DNA from: Acinetobacter sp. MB5
GTDB lineage: Bacteria; Pseudomonadota; Gammaproteobacteria; Pseudomonadales; Moraxellaceae
Assembly (NCBI RefSeq): GCF_003261585.1
Contig: NZ_POVU01000002.1
Coordinates: 186,001-250,000, forward strand
Direction of reading: 5' to 3'
DNA length: 64,000 nt
The position numbers were made by a program, and so were the translations under genes. The notes below the pieces were generated by a model, which saw only the letters and a list, made by a program, of their open reading frames with translations, did no database searches and was not told the DNA's origin. The stretch's first letter is position 1. Each line of letters opens with the position of its first letter. Shown here in pieces: positions 46,060-57,382 of this stretch.

Positions 46060-48711
46060 GTGAGTACACGTTTTATGACGTCCGCTGAAATTCGTGAAGC
46101 CTTTTTGCATTTCTTTGAAACAAAAGGTCATACACGTGTCGCATCGAGTTCTCTCGTTCCCGCGAATGACCCAACATTACTATTTACCAATGCGGGTATG
46201 AACCAGTTCAAAGACTGCTTCTTGGGTTTAGAAAAACGTGATTATATCCGTGCGACAACTTCACAGAAATGTGTTCGCGCAGGCGGAAAACACAACGACT
46301 TAGATAACGTTGGTTATACTGCACGTCACCATACTTTCTTTGAAATGTTGGGTAACTTCTCGTTTGGTGATTACTTCAAACGTGATGCTATTACCTATGC
46401 ATGGGAATTCTTAACCTCAGAGCAATGGCTCGGTTTGGACAAAAGCAAACTCTATGTCACTGTTTACCATACAGACGATGAAGCCTATGACATCTGGAAC
46501 AAAGAAGTTGGTCTAGCTGCTGAACGTATTATCCGTATTGGTGACAATAAAGGCGAAAAATACGCATCAGATAATTTCTGGGCAATGGGCGATACAGGCC
46601 CTTGCGGTCCTTGTTCTGAAATTTTCTACGATCATGGTGATCATATCTGGGGTGGTTTACCTGGTTCTGCCGAAGAAGATGGCGACCGCTATATCGAAAT
46701 CTGGAACAACGTCTTCATGCAGTTTAACCGTACTGCCGATGGCGTGTTACATGCATTGCCTGCCCCTTCTGTTGATACAGGTATGGGCTTAGAGCGTATT
46801 TCTGCCGTTTTACAACACGTAAACTCGAACTACGACATCGACTTGTTCCAACACCTGATTAAAGCGGCGGCTGAAATTATTGGAACAGAAGATCAAGGAC
46901 AACCGTCTTTACGTGTGGTTGCTGACCATGCGCGTTCTTGCTGCTTCCTGATTGCTGATGGTGTTAACCCATCGAATGAAGGTCGTGGTTATGTGTTACG
47001 CCGTATTATCCGCCGTGCGATTCGTCACGGTAACAAACTTGGTGCAACTGGCACATTCTTCTACAAAATGTTGCAACCTTTAATTGACGTGATGGGCGAA
47101 GCTTATCCGCAATTGATCGAGAACCGTGAACGCATCGAAGCAGCACTGATCAAAGAAGAAGAACAGTTTGCAAAAACGCTTGAACAAGGTTTGAAAGTTC
47201 TTGAAGGCGAACTCAGCCAGTTAAAAGGCAATGTTATTCCTGGTGAAGTCGTGTTCAAACTCTATGACACATACGGCTTCCCTGCTGACTTGACTGCTGA
47301 CATTGCACGTGAACGCGAACTGACCATTGATGAAGCTGGTTTTGAAACTGAAATGGCTGCTCAACGTCAACGCGCGCGTGATGCAGGCAAATTCAATGTT
47401 GACTATAACAGCATTGTGAAAGTGGACAGTGAAACTCAATTTGAAGGTTACACTGCAACTCAAGGTCAAGGTCAAATCGTCGCAATCTATAAAGATGGCG
47501 AACAGGTTGACGAAGTGGTTGAAGGTGACGAAGCCCTCATCGTACTGAACCAAACCCCTTTCTATGCTGAAAGCGGTGGTCAGATTGGCGATACGGGTAT
47601 CTTCAAAAACGAGACAGGTATTTTTGAAGTTCAAGACACCAAAAAATCAGGTGCGGCATTTGTTCACCAAGGTATCGTAACCATGGGTAGCCTAAAAGCT
47701 GCTCAAAATGTGGAAGCCACTGTCAAAGCTGACTTGCGTGAAGCTACTGCACGTAACCACTCTGCAACTCACTTGTTACATGCTGCACTGCGTCAAGTTT
47801 TAGGTGCTCACGTTCAACAAAAAGGCTCTTTGGTTGCTTCTGACATTTTACGTTTTGACTTTGCCAATGACCAACCTGTGAGCTTCGAGCAACTTCAACA
47901 AGTTGAACGTTTGGTCAATCGTGAAGTGATTGCCAACACTGCGGTAACAACTGAAGTACTAGACATCGAATCTGCCAAAGCCAAAGGTGCAATGATGCTG
48001 TTTGGTGAAAAATATGGTGATGAAGTTCGCGTATTATCAATGGGTTCGATCATTGATGAAAAAAACTTCTCAATCGAACTTTGTGGTGGTATTCACGTTA
48101 AACGCACAGGTGACATTGGTCTGTTCAAAATCACCTCTGAAGGTGGTGTTGCCGCAGGTGTTCGTCGTATTGAAGCGGTTACAGGTACGAAAGCGCTTGA
48201 AGTTGTACAAAAAACCGATGCAACCATTCAACTCATCAATGGTCTATTGAAAGCTCAAAAAGACCAAACCCTAGAAAAAGTTCAAGCAACTGTTGAGCAA
48301 GCATCAAGCTTGCAAAAACAGATTGAACAGTTGAATCAAAAACTTGCGAATTTCCAAGCAAGTGAATTGATCAACCAAATGCAAACGATTGCTGGTCGAA
48401 CTACTTTGATTAGCAGCGTTCAAAACGTCGATGCGAAAGCATTACGACACTTACACGACAGTATCAAGTCCAAATTCGACAATGCTGTGATTGTTTTAGC
48501 GGGTGTTGAAGCTGACAAAGTGAGCTTATTGGCATCAGTTGCGAAAGAATTCACAGCAACCTTGAAAGCGGGTGATATCATCAAGCACTTAAGCCAAGAG
48601 CTTGGTGGCAAAGGCGGTGGGAAACCAGATCTAGCACAAGGCGGGGCACCACTCAATGACAAGTTTGATCAGGTTATGGCAGCACTCCCTGCTTGGCTTG
48701 AGCAAAAATAA
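46060..48711 (+). CDS. alaS: Alanyl-tRNA synthetase
   Basis: 883 residues; charges tRNA-Ala. It has the class II catalytic core ([15 protein letters not shown], then [16 protein letters not shown]), editing domain with [11 protein letters not shown] and CGGIHV, and the C-terminal oligomerisation region ([14 protein letters not shown]). Length agrees with E. coli AlaS (876). The start is probably GTG at 46060, with GGAG nine bases upstream; Met6 is an alternative. The alaS-lysC-csrA order is conserved in Pseudomonas and relatives. Confidence 0.98.
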   Translation: MSTRFMTSAEIREAFLHFFETKGHTRVASSSLVPANDPTLLFTNAGMNQFKDCFLGLEKRDYIRATTSQKCVRAGGKHNDLDNVGYTARHHTFFEMLGNFSFGDYFKRDAITYAWEFLTSEQWLGLDKSKLYVTVYHTDDEAYDIWNKEVGLAAERIIRIGDNKGEKYASDNFWAMGDTGPCGPCSEIFYDHGDHIWGGLPGSAEEDGDRYIEIWNNVFMQFNRTADGVLHALPAPSVDTGMGLERISAVLQHVNSNYDIDLFQHLIKAAAEIIGTEDQGQPSLRVVADHARSCCFLIADGVNPSNEGRGYVLRRIIRRAIRHGNKLGATGTFFYKMLQPLIDVMGEAYPQLIENRERIEAALIKEEEQFAKTLEQGLKVLEGELSQLKGNVIPGEVVFKLYDTYGFPADLTADIARERELTIDEAGFETEMAAQRQRARDAGKFNVDYNSIVKVDSETQFEGYTATQGQGQIVAIYKDGEQVDEVVEGDEALIVLNQTPFYAESGGQIGDTGIFKNETGIFEVQDTKKSGAAFVHQGIVTMGSLKAAQNVEATVKADLREATARNHSATHLLHAALRQVLGAHVQQKGSLVASDILRFDFANDQPVSFEQLQQVERLVNREVIANTAVTTEVLDIESAKAKGAMMLFGEKYGDEVRVLSMGSIIDEKNFSIELCGGIHVKRTGDIGLFKITSEGGVAAGVRRIEAVTGTKALEVVQKTDATIQLINGLLKAQKDQTLEKVQATVEQASSLQKQIEQLNQKLANFQASELINQMQTIAGRTTLISSVQNVDAKALRHLHDSIKSKFDNAVIVLAGVEADKVSLLASVAKEFTATLKAGDIIKHLSQELGGKGGGKPDLAQGGAPLNDKFDQVMAALPAWLEQK

Positions 48712-48729
48712 TCTCACTTTTTGTGTAAC

Positions 48730-48752
48730 TGACCCTGTTTAAAGCAGGGTCA
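48730..48752 (+). other. Hairpin between alaS and lysC
   Basis: TGACCCTG and CAGGGTCA-type arms around TTTAAAG with no T-run after it. It lies in the 60-bp gap between the genes and could act in RNA processing or partial termination. Confidence 0.5.
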
Positions 48753-48771
48753 CGGCTTGTATGGAAAAATT

Positions 48772-50052
48772 ATGGCATTAATCGTACAAAAATATGGTGG
48801 TACCTCAATGGGAACACCCGAGCGCATTTTAAATGTAGCTCGTCGCGTGAAGCGCTGGCATGATCATGGTCACAAGGTGGTTGTGGTGGTGTCTGCAATG
48901 AGTGGTGAAACCAACCGCTTGTTGTCTCTCGCGAAAGCCATTACCGAGACACCTGATCCTCGTGAACTTGACCAAATGGTATCTACGGGTGAACAGGTTA
49001 CTATTTCCATGTTAGCGATGGCACTCAATTCAATTGGTGTTGAAGCTAAATCTTACACAGGTCGTCAAGTGGGTATTAAGACCGACAGCGCCTTTACCAA
49101 AGCACGTATTGAAGCAATCGATACCGATGTCATGACTGCCGATCTAGATGAAGGTCGTGTAATTGTGGTTGCTGGCTTCCAAGGTGTAGATGCGATTGGC
49201 AATACAACAACACTTGGTCGTGGTGGTTCAGATACGACTGGTGTGGCACTTGCTGCTGCGCTACGTGCAGATGAATGCCAAATCTACACAGACGTTGACG
49301 GTGTATATACCACCGATCCACGTGTTGCACCAAAAGCGAAGAAAATTGATCGTATCTCTTTTGAAGAAATGCTTGAGATGGCATCTTTAGGCTCAAAAGT
49401 TTTACAAATTCGTTCAGTTGAATTCGCAGGAAAATATCAGGTTCCGCTACGTGTCTTGTCAAGTTTTGACAACGATAACGACGGCGTATTTGATGATGAA
49501 TTCAAACAAAACGTAGGTACACTCATTACAACTGAAGCGGAAGACACTATGGAACAGCCTATTATCTCTGGTATCGCATTCAACCGCGATGAAGCTAAAT
49601 TGACTATTTTAGGTGTACCTGATGAACCAGGTATCGCTTCAAAAATCTTATCTCCAATCGGTGCTGCCAACATCGAAGTCGATATGATCGTACAAAATAT
49701 TGAAGAAGATGGTACAACCGACTTCACTTTCACTGTAAACCGTACGGACTTCGCAAAAGCAAAAGCAATTTTGGACAATATTGCGAAAGAAATTAACGCA
49801 CGTGAAGTGACTGCACGTGATGACATCGTTAAAGTGTCTATCGTGGGTGTTGGTATGCGTTCTCATGCGGGCGTTGCAAGCAAAATGTTTACAGCTCTTG
49901 CTGAAGAAAACATTAACATTTTGATGATTTCAACTTCTGAAATCAAAATCTCTGTGTTAATTGAAGAAAACTATTTAGAGCTTGCTGTTCGTAGCCTACA
50001 CACTGCTTTCGGTTTAGACCGTGAACATGGTGAAAGTAGCGCACGTGCTTAA
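48772..50052 (+). CDS. lysC: Aspartate kinase
   Basis: 426 residues; phosphorylates aspartate, the entry to lysine, threonine and methionine synthesis. N-terminal kinase signature VQKYGGTSMGTPERI and GRGGSDTTGVALAAAL; two C-terminal ACT domains (DEPGIASKILSPIGAANI, then VGVGMRSHAGVASKMF) that mediate feedback. The ATG at 48772 (MALIVQKYGG) follows GGAAAAATT. A full-length start with the alternative internal beta subunit is possible, as in some aspartokinases. Confidence 0.96.
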   Translation: MALIVQKYGGTSMGTPERILNVARRVKRWHDHGHKVVVVVSAMSGETNRLLSLAKAITETPDPRELDQMVSTGEQVTISMLAMALNSIGVEAKSYTGRQVGIKTDSAFTKARIEAIDTDVMTADLDEGRVIVVAGFQGVDAIGNTTTLGRGGSDTTGVALAAALRADECQIYTDVDGVYTTDPRVAPKAKKIDRISFEEMLEMASLGSKVLQIRSVEFAGKYQVPLRVLSSFDNDNDGVFDDEFKQNVGTLITTEAEDTMEQPIISGIAFNRDEAKLTILGVPDEPGIASKILSPIGAANIEVDMIVQNIEEDGTTDFTFTVNRTDFAKAKAILDNIAKEINAREVTARDDIVKVSIVGVGMRSHAGVASKMFTALAEENINILMISTSEIKISVLIEENYLELAVRSLHTAFGLDREHGESSARA

Positions 50053-50101
50053 AGCTTATTCACCATCTTCAACTTTTTAAGAAGATGAGTGAGAAAAAAC
50101 G

Positions 50102-50132
50102 AGAGCCGCTCTATGGAAACTAGAGCGGCTCT
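50102..50132 (+). terminator. Terminator of lysC
   Basis: AGAGCCGCTCTA and TAGAGCGGCTCT, a perfect 12-bp stem with a seven-base loop, 50 bp after lysC. The following tract is only moderately T-rich (GTTATATT). Confidence 0.8.
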
Positions 50133-50289
50133 GTTATATTAGCAGAGAATATTTAGAAAATATTTAACAATCACGGTATCCTACTGCTTCTTAGTAGTTA
50201 TCGCTTGCTGTTAAATTATTTTTTCTGAGGTTGTGGTTTAATTTTTGCATGACAGCAATGCAGGTTTGGCGCTTAGCAAGGAGATAGAC

Positions 50290-50544
50290 ATGCTGATTCT
50301 GACTCGACGTGTCGGAGAAACTTTAATGATTGGGGATCAAGTCAGTGTGACCGTACTTGGTGTTAAAGGCAATCAAGTTCGCATTGGTGTGAACGCTCCC
50401 AAAGAAGTATCAGTGCATCGTGAAGAGATTTATCAACGCATTCAACATGAACGCGCTATGCACGAGCACCTTCAAAACATTGATCAAGATTATCAACCAT
50501 CATTTTACGATGATGAGTTTAATCAAAATAAGTTTAACCGCTAA
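50290..50544 (+). CDS. csrA: Carbon storage regulator CsrA/RsmA
   Basis: 84-residue RNA-binding regulator of translation. [20 protein letters not shown] and [19 protein letters not shown] are near-identical to CsrA, including the RNA-binding residues at both ends. It carries an extra acidic, aromatic C-terminal tail of about 20 residues beyond the 61-residue E. coli form. The ATG at 50290 has AAGGAG seven bases upstream. It controls virulence and carbon metabolism in relatives through small RNAs not present in this window. Confidence 0.96.
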   Translation: MLILTRRVGETLMIGDQVSVTVLGVKGNQVRIGVNAPKEVSVHREEIYQRIQHERAMHEHLQNIDQDYQPSFYDDEFNQNKFNR

Positions 50545-50576
50545 TTTACAGATGGCGTATTGCTATGCAGTCTGTA

Positions 50577-50617
50577 AAAATATTAAAAGCGATCCGTTTG
50601 GTCGCTTTTAATATTTT
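50577..50617. terminator. Terminator of csrA
   Basis: AAAATATTAAAAGCGA and TCGCTTTTAATATTTT form a perfect 16-bp stem with T-rich arm, between the convergent csrA and rnhB genes. Confidence 0.88.
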
Positions 50618-50625
50618 AAATACAC

Positions 50626-51195
50626 TCACTCTAAGCCTAAAGCCTTTCTCACAGGCTTATAGCTACGGCGATGTTGATCAATTACACCAAATTCGGCAAT
50701 TGCGTCAAAATGTGCCTTGGTTGGATAACCCTTATGTTTTGCAAAAGCATATTGCGGATATTGTTGGTCTAGTTCCAGCATTTGCCGATCACGTGTCACC
50801 TTAGCCAAAATACTGGCTGCACTAATTTCAGCGTGAGTTGCATCTCCCCCAACAATCGCTTCGCAAGCAATCGTTAAACCTTTTGGAATCTGATTACCAT
50901 CCACTAAAACCTTTTCAGGTTGGACAGATAAACCCTCTACTGCTCGACGCATCGCTAGAAAAGTCGCTTGTAAAATATTTAACTGATCAATTTCTTCATG
51001 GGTTGCTTCTGCAATTGACCATGCCAACGCTTTTTCCTGAATTTCAACAAATAATTTTTCACGCTTCTTTTCAGTCAGTTTTTTAGAATCATTTAAGCCA
51101 TCAATAGGATTATTCGGATCTAAAATAACGGCTGCCGCAACAACCGAACCTACCAAAGGACCTCGCCCTGCTTCATCGACTCCTGCAATTTTCAT
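50626..51195 (-). CDS. rnhB: Ribonuclease HII
   Basis: 189 residues; cuts RNA in RNA-DNA hybrids and starts ribonucleotide excision repair. The catalytic start [20 protein letters not shown] with its Asp-Glu pair is intact, with the later Asp in KVLVDGNQ and [16 protein letters not shown]. Length is usual for the family. Convergent with csrA; downstream of a lipoprotein gene by 9 bp. Confidence 0.97.
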   Translation of the reverse strand: MKIAGVDEAGRGPLVGSVVAAAVILDPNNPIDGLNDSKKLTEKKREKLFVEIQEKALAWSIAEATHEEIDQLNILQATFLAMRRAVEGLSVQPEKVLVDGNQIPKGLTIACEAIVGGDATHAEISAASILAKVTRDRQMLELDQQYPQYAFAKHKGYPTKAHFDAIAEFGVIDQHRRSYKPVRKALGLE

Positions 51196-51204
51196 GTATT
51201 TTTC

Positions 51205-51591
51205 CTAGCGTTTTAATGTTTCAGCAACACACTGATTTAATGTACGTGTCACAGCATTACTAACAATTGTTGCGCGAGCAGTAGGATCAATTGCAGCGGT
51301 TGCTAAATCAACAGCAGTAATATTCTCAGGTGCTTTATCACTTACGCAGCCACAAACATTATTTTGAACCGTTTGTTGTTGCTCAGTCGTCATTGCACGA
51401 CTCATGATTTGCCATGCAGGCTGGTTATTAATTTCCGTAGTACACTTGGCATTAATTGCAATTTTAATCGCTGTCATTCCCAGTTGCTGTGCAGTACCTG
51501 TTTGCGAATCACCAGTTACTAACGTTCCATCTGTTGCACATGCGCTACACAACATTGTCAAAGCACAAAGTACGCCAAAAGATTTTTTCAT
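51205..51591 (-). CDS. Small lipoprotein, 128 aa
   Basis: N-terminal signal with lipobox LCSAC (Cys18), so a lipid-anchored envelope protein. The mature part has four further cysteines, including VCGCVSDKAPENI, which could form disulphides. Family not recognised beyond a general Acinetobacter lipoprotein look. It lies just upstream of rnhB in the same direction (9-bp gap), but no functional link is evident. Confidence 0.75.
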   Translation of the reverse strand: MKKSFGVLCALTMLCSACATDGTLVTGDSQTGTAQQLGMTAIKIAINAKCTTEINNQPAWQIMSRAMTTEQQQTVQNNVCGCVSDKAPENITAVDLATAAIDPTARATIVSNAVTRTLNQCVAETLKR

Positions 51592-51812
51592 TTTGCAGTT
51601 ACACCATAAATTAATTGGGATATTTTGCCCAAAGCATTACAAAAAGCATGTGATTTTTACCGTCCACATGACTATTTGTATGAAATCAGACCATAAAACA
51701 AGAGATTGTTCTAAATTTCATACAACACTGTTACGCAGATTGCATTTTAAGCCAATATCTTCAATTTTTATAATGCAAAAACCTATAAACAGCTTCCAAT
51801 TGAGAAAGCTTC

Positions 51813-52367
51813 ATGAACACACAGTCACCTTATTACACGCGTACGGCACAGTATCTACATTGGCTGATGGCAATTATTTTTATTAGTGCGTGGATCATCG
51901 GTTTTTATAGTGGCAATTTCCTCAGCTACGATACAGATGGTGCATTCAAAGGTGATGTCATTACACTGCATAAAAATATTGCAACCACCATTTTATTTTT
52001 AGTGGTTATTCGCATTTTCTGGCGCTACACACACCCTGCTCCACAACTTCCCGACAGCATGTCTACAAGTATGAAAACCATGGCACATTTGGGACATTTA
52101 GGGCTATATTTCATGTTACTAGCATTACCAATTACTGGCTGCTTATTTAGCTGGACTGCTGGGCATCCTGCACCTGTTTTATATTTGTTTAACATTCCAC
52201 AACTTCTGGATAAAAACCCAGACATTATGAACATTGTAAAACCTGTTCATATTTACTTGTCTTGGGCAGCAGGTTTATTGTTGGTTGGACATATTTTGGC
52301 AGCACTTAAACACCATTTTATCAATAAAGACACTGTTCTGCTCAGCATGACTCGCCAACCAAAGTAG
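51813..52367 (+). CDS. Cytochrome b561 family protein
   Basis: 184-residue membrane protein with four hydrophobic segments. Histidines in LHWLMAIIF, ITLHKNIATTI, KPVHIYLSWAAG and HILAALKHHF are placed as in the CybB-type di-haem cytochromes, which move electrons between quinol and the periplasm or oxidise superoxide. Single gene; electron partner unknown. Confidence 0.9.
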   Translation: MNTQSPYYTRTAQYLHWLMAIIFISAWIIGFYSGNFLSYDTDGAFKGDVITLHKNIATTILFLVVIRIFWRYTHPAPQLPDSMSTSMKTMAHLGHLGLYFMLLALPITGCLFSWTAGHPAPVLYLFNIPQLLDKNPDIMNIVKPVHIYLSWAAGLLLVGHILAALKHHFINKDTVLLSMTRQPK

Positions 52368-52378
52368 TGATTTCAAAT

Positions 52379-52408
52379 AAAAAAGGAACGCATTCACGTT
52401 CCTTTTTT
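52379..52408. terminator. Bidirectional terminator
   Basis: AAAAGGAACG and CGTTCCTTTT with a short loop between the convergent cytochrome b561 and deaminase genes. Confidence 0.88.
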
Positions 52409-52430
52409 CAGAATTTAAAGAATCTAAAAT

Positions 52431-53474
<1,044 letters not shown>

Positions 53475-53490
53475 AAATTTTAATTAAAAA

Positions 53491-54810
53491 TTAACCGCCA
53501 AAGGCAATAAACTTAATCACCCAAAGCACTGCCACAATCCACACCATATAAGGCACACTGCGTGCTTTTCCTGTGAATAGCTTAATTAATGCATAGCTAA
53601 TAAAGCCCATTGCAATACCATCGGCAATTGAATAGGCAAATGGCATGAACACCAAAGTCAAAAAGGCTGGAACAGCTTCAGTAATATCATCCCATTCAAT
53701 ATGGGTGATCCCCTGAATCATCAATACACCAATAAACAATAACGCTGGTGCTGTTGCAAAACCAGGAACTGATTGAGCCAATGGAGCAAAGAACAGACAT
53801 CCTAAAAATAGGATCGCAACCACAACTGCTGTTAAACCTGTACGTCCACCTGCTGCAACGCCCGAGGCCGATTCAATATATGGTGTCGTTGAAGATGTAC
53901 CCAGTGCAGCACCTGCAATAATGGCACTAGAATCAGCAAACAAAGCTTTTTTCAAACGCGGCAACTTACCTTCTTTTAATAAGCCAGCGCGGTGTGCAAC
54001 ACCCACCAAGGTACCTGTCGAGTCAAATAAGTCCACCAAGAAGAAGACAAAAATAACCCCAACCATACTTGCAGTGAACAGACCTTTAAAGTCCATTTGC
54101 AAAAATGTTGGTGCCAATGATGGAACCTCACCCACCACGCCTTGAAACTTGTTTAAGCCCATCACGGTTGAAATCGCAGTGATTGCCAAAATACTAATAA
54201 TAATTGCGCCGCGTACACGGAAGTGATGCAAAATCACAATCATTAAAAAGCCCAGTAAAGTCAGCAAAACAGTGGGTTGCTTAATATCACCCAAACCCAC
54301 TAAAGTGGCGTCATTATGAACAATAATGCCTGCATTTTTTAATGCAATGAGTGCCAAGAACAGACCAATACCGCCACCAATCGCAAATTTAAGTGACATT
54401 GGAATTGCATTTACAATGGCTTCACGGACTTTCAAAAAGCTAATTAAAACAAAGATAAGTCCTGAGATAAACACCGCAGCCAGCGCTGTTTGCCAGTGCA
54501 CATGCATACCTAAACACACTGAATAGGTAAAATATGCATTGAGTCCCATACCAGGTGCGAGTGCGATTGGATAATTTGCAATTAATCCCATCACTAAACA
54601 ACCAATGGCTGCAGCCAGACAGGTCGCTACAAATACCGCACCATGATCCATTCCTGTGGTAGAAAGAACCAATGGGTTAACAATAATGATGTAACACATG
54701 GTGATAAATGTAGTTACACCTGCAAGCACTTCTGTTCTAAACGTTGTCTTGTTTTCACTTAACTTAAATAAACGCTCAAGTACACCTGATGAAGATTGAG
54801 GAGTCGCCAT
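53491..54810 (-). CDS. NCS2-family purine permease (AzgA-type)
   Basis: 439-residue inner-membrane transporter with about 12 to 14 hydrophobic segments. The signature NYPIALAPGMGLNAYFTYSV and the DLFDSTGTLVGVAHRAGLL segment are those of the AzgA-like adenine/guanine/hypoxanthine permeases. The ATG at 54810 (MATPQSSSG) follows AAGGG; upstream in-frame ATGs lie in the structured leader. The partner deaminase lies 62 bp downstream, so this is probably a purine-uptake and salvage unit. Confidence 0.9.
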   Translation of the reverse strand: MATPQSSSGVLERLFKLSENKTTFRTEVLAGVTTFITMCYIIIVNPLVLSTTGMDHGAVFVATCLAAAIGCLVMGLIANYPIALAPGMGLNAYFTYSVCLGMHVHWQTALAAVFISGLIFVLISFLKVREAIVNAIPMSLKFAIGGGIGLFLALIALKNAGIIVHNDATLVGLGDIKQPTVLLTLLGFLMIVILHHFRVRGAIIISILAITAISTVMGLNKFQGVVGEVPSLAPTFLQMDFKGLFTASMVGVIFVFFLVDLFDSTGTLVGVAHRAGLLKEGKLPRLKKALFADSSAIIAGAALGTSSTTPYIESASGVAAGGRTGLTAVVVAILFLGCLFFAPLAQSVPGFATAPALLFIGVLMIQGITHIEWDDITEAVPAFLTLVFMPFAYSIADGIAMGFISYALIKLFTGKARSVPYMVWIVAVLWVIKFIAFGG

Positions 54811-54822
54811 ATACAGCCCTTG

Positions 54823-54859
54823 AAAAAAATGTCGGTGGTGTGCAATACACGTCAACATT
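54823..54859 (-). promoter_or_regulatory. Terminator-like hairpin before the permease start
   Basis: On the minus strand AATGT and ACATT, with an inner GTG(T)/(G)CAC stem, form a hairpin that runs into seven T residues immediately before AAGGG and the permease ATG. This is a classic place for an attenuator. Confidence 0.5.
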
Positions 54860-54881
54860 CACGAGAGAATTCGTAAAACAA

Positions 54882-54920
54882 CATAGATTGAGCATTGCTA
54901 AACTCAATGCTCAATCTATG
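54882..54920 (-). repeat. 16-bp perfect inverted repeat in permease leader
   Basis: CATAGATTGAGCATTG and its exact reverse complement are separated by seven bases. It lies 72 bp upstream of the permease ATG and would form a very stable hairpin in the leader RNA. Confidence 0.7.
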
Positions 54921-54951
54921 TAAATCACCTTAACTACCCCAAATGAAATTA

Positions 54952-54977
54952 AAAAAGCCGCATTTCTCGATGCAGCT
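54952..54977 (-). terminator. Probable terminator of prfA-prmC
   Basis: Minus-strand AGCTGCAT and ATGCGGCT (one mismatch) followed by a T-run, about 105 bp after the prmC stop. Confidence 0.6.
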
Positions 54978-55081
54978 CATTTAAATATTTGGCAGTCAGT
55001 TAATGCTCAGCCAAAAAACAGTGCCTTAGTATAACATAAGTCTGCAAAATGTTGCATTTTGTGATGATCTTATCAGTTCCT

Positions 55082-55903
55082 TTACTTACCTAACCACTGT
55101 GCCAGAGTCACCCGATCATTTTGTCCATAATCCTGTACGGTACGAATTTGGATAAATCCAACATTTGCAAATATGTTTCGCACAGCAGCACCCTGATCAT
55201 AGCCATGTTCTAGAACTACCCATGCTTTGGGATTCAACCAATCTACCGAGTGCTGCACAATGGTCTGCAAATCTGCCAATCCATGCTCATCGGCAACCAA
55301 TGCACGTAAAGGCTCTGCACCCAGTTGCGCCATATGCTCATCTTCAGGATCAATATAAGGCGGATTTGACACAATCAAATCAAACTTTTGCGCTGGAATT
55401 GCGTCAAACCATGCGCCGCAGGCAAACTTCACTTGCTGTAAATGATGGCGCTGCGCATTTTCCTGTGCGACCTGCAAAGTCGGCAAATAAATATCGGTTG
55501 CCAAAACCTGCCACTGCGGGCGTTCACTGGCAAGTGCCAAAGCAATTGCGCCCGTCCCCGTCCCTAAATCCACCATTGAACACTGTTCAGGCAAATCCAG
55601 ATTGAGTACAGTTTCAACCAAAATTTCGGTATCAGGTCGCGGCACTAAAGTATCAGCAGTCACTTTTAAATCCAGCGTCCAAAATGGCTGTGAACCAATC
55701 ACGTAAGCTAAAGGCTCACCCTGCTCTAAACGCAGCAGTCCTGACTTATATTGTTGAACTTGATCTTCCGTCAAATCTTGTTCACCACGATACTTGAGTT
55801 CCAAGGCACTCATGCCAATAACATATTCAAGCAGCCAGATCGCTTCCTGACGCTCGTAACTATCGGCATCACCTCGCAGATTTAAAGCTTCTGCAATCTT
55901 CAT
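55082..55903 (-). CDS. prmC: Release factor glutamine methyltransferase
   Basis: 273 residues; methylates the GGQ glutamine of release factors. The SAM site DLGTGTGAIALALASE and the catalytic SNPPYIDPEDEHM (around residue 180) are intact. It follows prfA with the stop and start abutting, the standard prfA-prmC pair, so enzyme and substrate are co-expressed. Confidence 0.96.
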   Translation of the reverse strand: MKIAEALNLRGDADSYERQEAIWLLEYVIGMSALELKYRGEQDLTEDQVQQYKSGLLRLEQGEPLAYVIGSQPFWTLDLKVTADTLVPRPDTEILVETVLNLDLPEQCSMVDLGTGTGAIALALASERPQWQVLATDIYLPTLQVAQENAQRHHLQQVKFACGAWFDAIPAQKFDLIVSNPPYIDPEDEHMAQLGAEPLRALVADEHGLADLQTIVQHSVDWLNPKAWVVLEHGYDQGAAVRNIFANVGFIQIRTVQDYGQNDRVTLAQWLGK

Positions 55904-56991
55904 TAGCCGCCATTTTCCTGTGCAAGCATGGCTAACTGATCCGCCTGATATTCACGATGTAAACTATCGAGCAACTCAGTCAAATCACCTTCCATAATCG
56001 CATCCAACTTATATAAAGTCAGGTTAATACGGTGATCAGTCATACGACCTTGTGGATAGTTATAGGTACGAATACGCTCCGAACGATCGCCAGAACCGAC
56101 CAAATCACGGCGCATTTCAGAGGTTGCTGTTTCTTGCGCTGCACGTTTGGCATTTTCCAAACGCGACACCAAGAGCGCCATCGCTTTGGCTTTGTTTTTA
56201 TGCTGTGAACGCTCGTCCTGACATTCCACCACAACACCTGTTGGAATATGGGTAATACGCACGGCTGAATCTGTTTTGTTAATGTGCTGACCACCCGCAC
56301 CCGATGCACGGTAAGTATCAATTCGTAAATCGGCAGGGTTAATTTCAACCGTCGTATCAACATCAACCTCAGGTAAAATCGCAACCGTACACGCTGAAGT
56401 ATGTACTCGACCTTGCGATTCAGTTGCAGGTACGCGTTGTACACGGTGTGCACCACTTTCAAATTTTAAGCGGCCATAGACACCATCACCATTCACCAAA
56501 CAAATGACTTCTTTATAACCGCCATGCTCACCTTCATTTTCAGACAGGATTTCAATACGCCAACCTTGCGTTTCAGCGTATTTGCTATACATACGGAATA
56601 AATCACCTGAGAAAATTGCAGCTTCATCCCCTCCTGTTCCTGCACGAATTTCCAAATATGCTGAGTTCGCATCATTTGGATCTTTAGGAATCATGAGAAT
56701 GTTTAGATCAGCTTCAAGTTGCTCAATTAAGGCTTTATTTTCTTTAATTTCTTCTTGAGCCATATCCTTAAAATCAGGATCGCTGAGCATACTTTCTGCG
56801 GTTGTAATATCTTCTTCAGCTTGGCGATATTTTTGCCAGACTTCGGTAATTTCAGACAAATCACTGTGTTCACGGGATAATTTGCGGAATCGCTTATTAT
56901 CAGAAATCACTTCTGCATCCGCCAATAATGCGGTTAACTCTTCATGACGGTCAGAGAGTTGGTCTAATCGTAAACGCAACGATTCTTTCAT
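55903..56991 (-). CDS. prfA: Peptide chain release factor 1
   Basis: 362 residues; terminates translation at UAA and UAG. The GGQ motif ([18 protein letters not shown]) lies near residue 233 and the anticodon-like PxT region reads [14 protein letters not shown]. Length agrees with E. coli RF1 (360). Upstream partner of prmC. Confidence 0.98.
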   Translation of the reverse strand: MKESLRLRLDQLSDRHEELTALLADAEVISDNKRFRKLSREHSDLSEITEVWQKYRQAEEDITTAESMLSDPDFKDMAQEEIKENKALIEQLEADLNILMIPKDPNDANSAYLEIRAGTGGDEAAIFSGDLFRMYSKYAETQGWRIEILSENEGEHGGYKEVICLVNGDGVYGRLKFESGAHRVQRVPATESQGRVHTSACTVAILPEVDVDTTVEINPADLRIDTYRASGAGGQHINKTDSAVRITHIPTGVVVECQDERSQHKNKAKAMALLVSRLENAKRAAQETATSEMRRDLVGSGDRSERIRTYNYPQGRMTDHRINLTLYKLDAIMEGDLTELLDSLHREYQADQLAMLAQENGG

Positions 56992-57382
56992 TGTAAAAAT
57001 ATCTCAATAATAACAGTGCTAAAACTAGCAGAATTCGAACTGCACATAGTTTAACTCATTCTTATCAGAAATAAACCTAAGCCTTTTTATATGTAAAATC
57101 GATGAACAACTAAACCCAGTTTGTTCTCCTAATCATTTATCTAAAAAGCAAAATCAAAAGAACCACCCGCCACCTTATTTTGAGCACTACGGAAAATTGC
57201 CATAACATTGCACTTAAATTGTATAAGTCTCACAATTGATCATTTAATGAATTATTTTAATATAAAACATACAAACATTAACTAAAGCATCGTAAGGCTG
57301 TGTGAATTCTTCATGATTAATCTGAATTATCTTGTTACCTTTGCCAGCAATCAAATATGTTCGATGACATGGAGTATCAACG
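56992..57382. other. Divergent intergenic region, no gene
   Basis: 391 bp between prfA and the glycine-zipper gene. AT-rich, expected to hold both promoters; TTGATC followed 17 bp later by AATATA near 57236-57264 is a possible promoter for the right-hand gene. No other feature seen. Confidence 0.4.

Noticed and set aside
55165..55605. Open frame of 146 codons opposite prmC
   Set aside because: Antisense shadow of a well-supported gene, with no family likeness or start signal.
56040..56462. Open frame of 140 codons within prfA in another frame
   Set aside because: Lies wholly inside the conserved release factor gene, including its GGQ region.
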